Assembly (NCBI GenBank): GCA_003224835.1
Contig: QHZX01000124.1
Span: 1-10,362, forward strand
DNA length: 10,362 nt
Direction: 5' to 3'
Source of the DNA: Acidobacteriota bacterium
GTDB taxonomy: Bacteria; Acidobacteriota; Terriglobia; Terriglobales; Acidobacteriaceae
This document shows, one piece after another, positions 6,604 through 10,362 of the stretch (the first letter of the stretch is position 1; every line of letters begins with the position of its first letter). Made by a program: the position numbers and the translations under genes. The notes beneath the pieces are model-generated. The model did not search any database and had not been told where the DNA came from. It saw nothing but the letters and a program-made list of their open reading frames with translations.

Positions 6604-7050
6604 CTATGCGGCAACGTCGCGCAGAAACCGTTTTGCGCGTTTCACTGGACCAGGCTGCTGAAGCTCTTGCACGCTTGCAGGCCATGGCTCATCGACGGCA
6701 GTCAGTGCCATGGCTGCGCCGGCGAGGGCAACATTCTTCGTGAAGTTGATCATGTCATTCATGCGGTGCTCCTGATCTTCTTGCTTCCAGAAGTCGTGCA
6801 TGATCGGAGAAACACCGAGTAGGAAACCAACTAGCGCCGCGGCGCCCAACTTAGGTTTGACTCCGAGAAGAATACTGGCGCCTCCGGCGACAAGGGTAAT
6901 ACCGGTAGCCTGAACGGCGACATCCGGCTTGGGAACTTTCTTCGCGGCCGCGTACTGCGTGAGCTGGCCCTTGTTCTTGAAGTGATTGATGCCGCTCATA
7001 ATGAAAAAACCCCCGAACAGCAGTCGTCCAAGGACAAAAGGTGCTCGCAT
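6604..7050 (-). CDS. DoxX-family integral membrane protein
   Basis: This is a small inner-membrane protein of the DoxX superfamily. Members are linked to thiol/oxidative stress or quinone-associated functions in some bacteria, but most are uncharacterised. The 148-residue product has four likely membrane segments: about 4-23 (FVLGRLLFGGFFIMSGINHF), 45-64, 67-87 and 101-118. A basic, Pro-containing tail follows. The GRLLFGGFFIMSGINHF opening is typical of the family. The reading frame stays open upstream to an ATG at 7101, with another at 7068. The ATG at 7050 is chosen because GGAGGA lies just upstream at the right distance and the residues before it are polar and untypical. The stop codon is only 6 bp from the stop of the convergent hexosaminidase gene. 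The gene is divergent from the ABC exporter, with a palindrome at 7107-7122 in between. Confidence 0.87.
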   Translation of the reverse strand: MRAPFVLGRLLFGGFFIMSGINHFKNKGQLTQYAAAKKVPKPDVAVQATGITLVAGGASILLGVKPKLGAAALVGFLLGVSPIMHDFWKQEDQEHRMNDMINFTKNVALAGAAMALTAVDEPWPASVQELQQPGPVKRAKRFLRDVAA

Positions 7051-7054
7051 GATT

Positions 7055-7060
7055 TCCTCC
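7055..7060 (-). promoter_or_regulatory. Ribosome-binding site that fixes the DoxX gene start
   Basis: On the minus strand GGAGGA lies four bases before the ATG at 7050-7048, a near-perfect Shine-Dalgarno arrangement. The alternative ATGs at 7068 and 7101 have no comparable sequence upstream, so this site decides the start. Confidence 0.8.
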
Positions 7061-7106
7061 GAAGTCATTTCGATTCGACGGCGGAAGCGGGCGTTGCCCA
7101 CAACAA

Positions 7107-7122
7107 CTTCGTGAGCACGAAG
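7107..7122. promoter_or_regulatory. 16-bp palindrome in the DoxX/ABC divergent region (operator candidate)
   Basis: CTTCGTG (7107-7113) and CACGAAG (7116-7122) are exact reverse complements separated by AG, giving a 16-bp near-perfect palindrome. It lies 56 bp upstream of the DoxX start and about 92 bp upstream of the ABC ATPase start. Its size and symmetry fit a site for a dimeric HTH repressor or activator, or a short hairpin in the DoxX leader. No matching regulator gene is in the window. The rest of the 164-bp gap shows only weak promoter-like matches (for example TTGCAA at 7161-7166) that I do not call. Confidence 0.45.
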
Positions 7123-7214
7123 CAGCGGGTCAGATGCAGAGTTGACGTTACAACGATGTGTTGCAAACTGACTACGTAAGCAATAGCTTTCCGAACTCCT
7201 GCTAAACTTCTACT

Positions 7215-7940
7215 TTGACCCCCTCGTTTGCCATTCGTACGCAGGAACTCTGCCGCTATTATCAGATGGGAAGCGCGATGATTCGCGCCGTGGATGGCAT
7301 CACTTTGCAGATTCCAGCTGGAGAATTCGTTGCATTGTTGGGCGCATCGGGGTCGGGAAAATCTTCCCTGCTCAACCTTCTCGCCGGACTAGATTCCCCA
7401 ACCGCCGGCAGCGTGATTGTTGAGAACCAGAGTCTCTCCGGGCTCTCTCGCGAGCAGCTTGCGAAATATCGGCGGCATACCGTGGGTATGGTGTTTCAAT
7501 CGTTCAATTTAATCCCCAGCATGACCGTGCTCGAAAACGTGGAACTCCCGTTGCGTTTCGCGGAGGTAGAGCGGAACGAACGCGGCACACTGGCGATGAA
7601 TGCGCTCGAAAAAGTCGGATTGGGTGGACGCCTGAAACATCGGCCAATCGAGCTCTCCGGTGGTGAGCAGCAGCGCGCGGCCCTGGCGCGGGCTTTGATC
7701 AATCAACCGCGCATTCTCCTTGCCGATGAGCCGACGGGCAATCTCGATAGTCGCACGGGAACCGAAGTCATGGAACTGATCCGCGGGTTAAACGAATCAC
7801 TACAGATGACTGTGGTACTGGTAACACATGAGCGCGAGCTGGCTGAGAGGTACGCCGACCGTCTGATTTTCCTCGCCGATGGAAAAGTCGTAGCTGACCA
7901 ACCAAATCCAGCAAGGACAACCGCGGGAGCTAAGTCATGA
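7215..7940 (+). CDS. ABC transporter ATP-binding protein (MacB/LolD type)
   Basis: This is the ATPase of an export or extraction ABC system of the MacB/LolD/FtsE class. The 241-residue product has the full set of motifs: Walker A GASGSGKS (43-50), Q-loop Q95 in VFQSFNLIP, signature LSGGEQQR (147-154), Walker B ILLADEP ending in D171-E172, D-loop NLDS and H-loop H205. FNLIPSMTVLENVELPL is characteristic of this class. An in-frame stop at 7203-7205 rules out a start further upstream, and the only start that keeps the N-terminal strand is the TTG at 7215. No clear Shine-Dalgarno sequence precedes it, so translation may be weak or use an unusual leader. The stop codon overlaps the permease ATG (ATGA), which indicates one operon and coupled translation. 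The substrate is unknown. Confidence 0.93.
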   Translation: MTPSFAIRTQELCRYYQMGSAMIRAVDGITLQIPAGEFVALLGASGSGKSSLLNLLAGLDSPTAGSVIVENQSLSGLSREQLAKYRRHTVGMVFQSFNLIPSMTVLENVELPLRFAEVERNERGTLAMNALEKVGLGGRLKHRPIELSGGEQQRAALARALINQPRILLADEPTGNLDSRTGTEVMELIRGLNESLQMTVVLVTHERELAERYADRLIFLADGKVVADQPNPARTTAGAKS

Positions 7941-9292
7941 AGCTCTACGATTCCGTCGAGCTGGCCGCACGCAATCTGCGCGAGTCTGTGTTGAGGAATT
8001 CGCTGACCACACTTGGTATTTCAGTAGGCGTGGCTTCACTCGTGGCGATGCTTTCGCTTGGCATTGGACTGCAGCAGTTGGCCTCGCGTCGGCTGCAACG
8101 CTCTGGACTGTTTGACTCCATTGTGGTGACATCGCGTCGCGACCTTCGTGGTTACAACCGCGAGCAGGAAGAGAGTGGTCCGGCGCCGGCAGAAAGTCCG
8201 GACCTGAATGAGACCGCGCGGCTGAAGATTGTAAACGTGGCGGGCGTGGTAGAGGTTTATCCGGATTTGCGTTTCATCACCGACGTGCGCTTCGACGGCA
8301 AGCCCCACCTGACAATGGTGGCCGGGCTTCCCTTCTCTTCAAAAGATGGCGACAGCTTTGAAGGAATGCAAGGAAAGTTTTTTTCGTCCGAAGACGCGCA
8401 CGAGGTCATCCTGCAAAAGACCTTCGCCGCTGAGCTGATGGGAAAGCCGACCCGCGGGCCGGAAGAAATTAATGTTGCCGATGTAGCCCGGCCGCTGCTG
8501 GGCAAGCAAGTGGAAATGCGCTACACGGAACGCGAGGGAAGTGTGCAGGACGCTGGTTCGTATTCGGTCATCTCGCACGAAATCTCGCTAACAATTGTTG
8601 GTGTGACCGACTTGGACCCAGACAGCATGCGCGGATCGGCACGCGCGCGTCTGTTCATTCCACAAAAGTTGACCGAAGGCATGCGTCCAATGCAGGCCTA
8701 TGACATGCGCGCTTCGAATGGCGTCACGTCCAACGAGCCCATCTACAGCAATGTGGTCGCGCGAGTAAGTGGCGCAGGCAAAGTAGACGCCGTCGAACAA
8801 GCCATCAAGAAACTTGGCTTCAATACGTTTTCTATTTTGGACGCGACCAAAAGCATGCGACGGTTCTTCGCCATTCTCGATCTTTTTCTCGGGATTTTCG
8901 GTAGCCTGGCACTGACAGTGGCTTCCATTGGAATCATCAATACGCTAGTGATGGCAATTCTGGAGCGGCGGCGCGAGATCGGGATAATGAAGGCCGTTGG
9001 CGCCAGCGACGCAGACGTGCGCGGGTTATTCTTCGCGGAAGCCGGAGCCATGGGCCTTTTGGGCGGAGTCTGCGGGACTGCTCTCGGCTGGATTATCGGA
9101 CGCGCGATCAACTTCGGAACAAATATTTATCTGAGGCGACAGGGATTTCCACCTGAGCACATCTGGGCGGTTCCGATTTGGCTGGTGGCCGGCGCGCTTG
9201 GTTTTTCGTTTCTCGTGAGTTTGCTCTCCGGGCTGTATCCAGCATCGCGAGCTGCGCGGCTCGATCCAGTGCAAGCGCTCAGATACGAATAG
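7937..9292 (+). CDS. FtsX/MacB-type ABC transporter permease
   Basis: This is the membrane partner of the preceding ATPase. The 451-residue product has the MacB layout. One N-terminal membrane helix (about 23-45, in a LTTLGISVGVASLVAML context) is followed by a large extracytoplasmic MacB_PCD-like domain (about 50-305). The C-terminal FtsX domain has three helices at about 312-341, 368-391 and 410-436. ERRREIGIMKAVGAS after the second helix is the conserved coupling region that contacts the ATPase. The C-terminal YPASRAARLDPVQALRYE is the classic family ending. GGGAG at 7925-7929 is a good ribosome-binding site, and the ATG overlaps the ATPase stop by four bases. No periplasmic adaptor (MacA/HlyD type) or outer-membrane factor gene is adjacent. 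The pair may therefore act on lipoproteins, peptides or the envelope, or use an adaptor encoded elsewhere. Confidence 0.93.
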   Translation: MKLYDSVELAARNLRESVLRNSLTTLGISVGVASLVAMLSLGIGLQQLASRRLQRSGLFDSIVVTSRRDLRGYNREQEESGPAPAESPDLNETARLKIVNVAGVVEVYPDLRFITDVRFDGKPHLTMVAGLPFSSKDGDSFEGMQGKFFSSEDAHEVILQKTFAAELMGKPTRGPEEINVADVARPLLGKQVEMRYTEREGSVQDAGSYSVISHEISLTIVGVTDLDPDSMRGSARARLFIPQKLTEGMRPMQAYDMRASNGVTSNEPIYSNVVARVSGAGKVDAVEQAIKKLGFNTFSILDATKSMRRFFAILDLFLGIFGSLALTVASIGIINTLVMAILERRREIGIMKAVGASDADVRGLFFAEAGAMGLLGGVCGTALGWIIGRAINFGTNIYLRRQGFPPEHIWAVPIWLVAGALGFSFLVSLLSGLYPASRAARLDPVQALRYE

Positions 9293-9353
9293 CGCCCTGG
9301 GCAGCTTAAAAAAAAATCTGAGCGGAGAAAACACCGAGGAATTCCACACAGAA

Positions 9354-10262
9354 ATGCTGCGAAGACGAATGCATGCAGTCTGGACCAAGTATGTCCTTGC
9401 AATCGCTTGTCTTTTGCCGACTTCCGCAGTCGCTCAAGGACGAATTGATTGCAGCGTTTTCAAGAGTCGCATTCTGCATCGGCCAGTGCGGTATTGCGTG
9501 ATGCTGCCTTCAAATTATGAAACCGCGACCAAAACGAAATATCCGGTCCTTTATTTCCTGCATGGACTTGGAGAGAACGAGCAGGCACTGCTTCAAAGCG
9601 GCGGCTGGGGACTGATCGAAGATCTCAGGCGCGATCACAAAGTCGGCGATTTTCTAATGGCTGCGCCGGCAGGGCGTGGGAGCTTTTTCATCAACTCGGC
9701 AGATGGGCGGGACCGTTATAGCGATTTTTTTCTCACCGAGTTGTTGCCTTTTATCGAGACCCACTACCGTGTGATCCGCGAGCGCAGGTCGCGAGGCATA
9801 ACCGGACTTTCGATGGGAGGATACGGCGCGCTGCGATACGCATTTGCGAATCCTGATCTATTCGGTTCGGTCAGTGCGCAAAGTCCGGCGCTGATCACGG
9901 AATCGCCGCGTGAACTTAATGCCGACCTTCGCGACGCCGGTCCGCTGGCGAAACTGCTTGGTACGGTATTTGGAAATCCGATCAATGTTGCACATTGGAA
10001 CCAGAACAATCCGTTTGTTTTAGCGCGAAAAAACCAGGCGCAACTCCGGGTTCAGGCGATCTACATCAACTGCGGGCAGCAGGACGAGTATGGATTCGCT
10101 GCTGGAGCGGAGCAGCTGCACAAACAGTTGCAGAGGGAGAAAATTTCGCACGAGTTCCATCTTTACCCGGGCGGCCACAATGCGGAATATTTCCTTTCGC
10201 ATTTGGGGGAGACCATTCAGTTCCACTGGCGGGCTTTTTCTTCCGCGCAACAAAAGCGGTAA
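9354..10262 (+). CDS. Secreted alpha/beta-hydrolase esterase (COG0627, esterase D / FrmB-like)
   Basis: This is a predicted exported carboxylesterase of the family containing S-formylglutathione hydrolase, feruloyl esterases and antigen 85. The 302-residue product has an N-terminal signal peptide (basic start, hydrophobic core about 13-22, likely cleavage after the AVA ending near residue 27). Family features are the oxyanion-hole segment LHGLGENE (69-75), the nucleophile elbow GLSMGG with S153, D244 in CGQQDEYG, and H275 in YPGGHN. Together S153, D244 and H275 give an intact catalytic triad. The ATG at 9354 has GAGGA 13 bases upstream, a long spacing; the ATG at 9369 is an alternative and still leaves a signal peptide. 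It follows the permease by 61 bp without a convincing terminator, so co-transcription with the ABC pair is possible. The natural substrate cannot be told; the signal peptide argues against a cytoplasmic formaldehyde-detoxification role. Confidence 0.92.
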   Translation: MLRRRMHAVWTKYVLAIACLLPTSAVAQGRIDCSVFKSRILHRPVRYCVMLPSNYETATKTKYPVLYFLHGLGENEQALLQSGGWGLIEDLRRDHKVGDFLMAAPAGRGSFFINSADGRDRYSDFFLTELLPFIETHYRVIRERRSRGITGLSMGGYGALRYAFANPDLFGSVSAQSPALITESPRELNADLRDAGPLAKLLGTVFGNPINVAHWNQNNPFVLARKNQAQLRVQAIYINCGQQDEYGFAAGAEQLHKQLQREKISHEFHLYPGGHNAEYFLSHLGETIQFHWRAFSSAQQKR

Positions 10263-10286
10263 GATGATGCAGGTTTTTGAGCAACT

Positions 10287-10362
10287 ATGCGTAAAGCAGT
10301 TTTGCACCTCAAAAAATCAGATCCGTTGATGCGGGCGATCATTGAACGCGTAGGACCTTGTC
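10287..10362 (+). CDS. Probable DNA-3-methyladenine glycosylase (N-terminal 25 codons, cut by window edge)
   Basis: From the ATG at 10287 the frame is open to the window edge. It gives a start whose segment HLKKSDPLMRAIIERVGPC resembles the opening of AlkA-like DNA-3-methyladenine glycosylases of the HhH-GPD superfamily, which excise alkylated bases. An in-frame TGA at 10278-10280 shows that the gene starts here and is not part of the esterase frame. It begins 24 bp after the esterase stop, so the two may be co-transcribed. No strong Shine-Dalgarno sequence is seen. The helix-hairpin-helix and catalytic Asp would lie beyond the edge, so the call rests on a short N-terminal match. Confidence 0.65.
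   Translation, partial: MRKAVLHLKKSDPLMRAIIERVGPC

Noticed and set aside
7051..7101. Longer DoxX gene starting at 7101 (165 residues)
   Set aside because: The extra 17 residues are polar and untypical of the family, while GGAGGA sits directly ahead of the ATG at 7050 and nothing similar precedes the upstream ATGs.
9293..9318. Terminator after the permease gene (GCCCTGGGC followed by a homopolymer)
   Set aside because: The palindrome would leave a one-base loop, and the homopolymer is A rather than T on the coding strand, so it cannot act as an intrinsic terminator for the ABC genes.
1..10362. A defence, mobile-element or CRISPR system
   Set aside because: No transposase, integrase, nuclease-helicase, toxin-antitoxin pair or regularly spaced repeat is visible; nearly all sequence is covered by recognisable housekeeping, transport, hydrolase and signalling genes.

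Overview
The window reads as ordinary chromosome from a free-living, moderately GC-rich bacterium. The gene mix, the style of the PilZ and NtrC-type proteins, and the FmdB protein with a Cys-rich C-terminal tail suggest Acidobacteriota (Terriglobia-like). This is an inference from family resemblance only; no rRNA or other marker gene is present. I see no tRNA, rRNA, insertion sequence, CRISPR array, phage gene or integration site.

Layout, left to right. (1) Positions 1-718, minus strand: the first 239 codons of an NtrC-family sigma-54 response regulator, cut by the window edge before its Walker B and DNA-binding parts. (2) Positions 719-804: an 86-bp divergent gap holding a short direct repeat. 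(3) Positions 805-3537, plus: a full-length phosphoenolpyruvate carboxylase (ppc) with catalytic and aspartate-inhibition residues in place. (4) Positions 3538-3795: a gene-free stretch with a strong hairpin and a second, larger inverted repeat. (5) Two small plus-strand genes: an FmdB-type zinc ribbon (3796-4023) and a short PilZ-like protein (4133-4369) that keeps the c-di-GMP signature but seems to lack the end of the domain. (6) Positions 4498-6597, plus: a secreted GH20 beta-N-acetylhexosaminidase. (7) Positions 6604-7050, minus: a DoxX-family membrane protein convergent with it, whose start is fixed by a strong ribosome-binding site. (8) Positions 7051-7214: a divergent regulatory region with a clean 16-bp palindrome. 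(9) Positions 7215-9292, plus: a MacB/LolD-like ABC exporter pair (ATPase and FtsX-type permease) with a 4-base ATGA overlap. (10) Positions 9354-10262, plus: a secreted alpha/beta-hydrolase esterase. (11) Positions 10287-10362, plus: the first 25 codons of a protein resembling DNA-3-methyladenine glycosylase.

The genes do not form one pathway. Ppc replenishes oxaloacetate for the TCA cycle. The hexosaminidase and esterase are export-directed hydrolases fitting a scavenging heterotroph. The ABC pair probably moves or extracts a substrate at the inner membrane. The response regulator and PilZ protein are unrelated signalling parts whose partners lie elsewhere. I found no convincing new multi-gene system. 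The observations most worth checking are the 16-bp palindrome between the DoxX and ABC genes, the shortened PilZ domain, the inverted repeat before the FmdB gene, and the hairpin whose better U-tract faces a strand without a gene.
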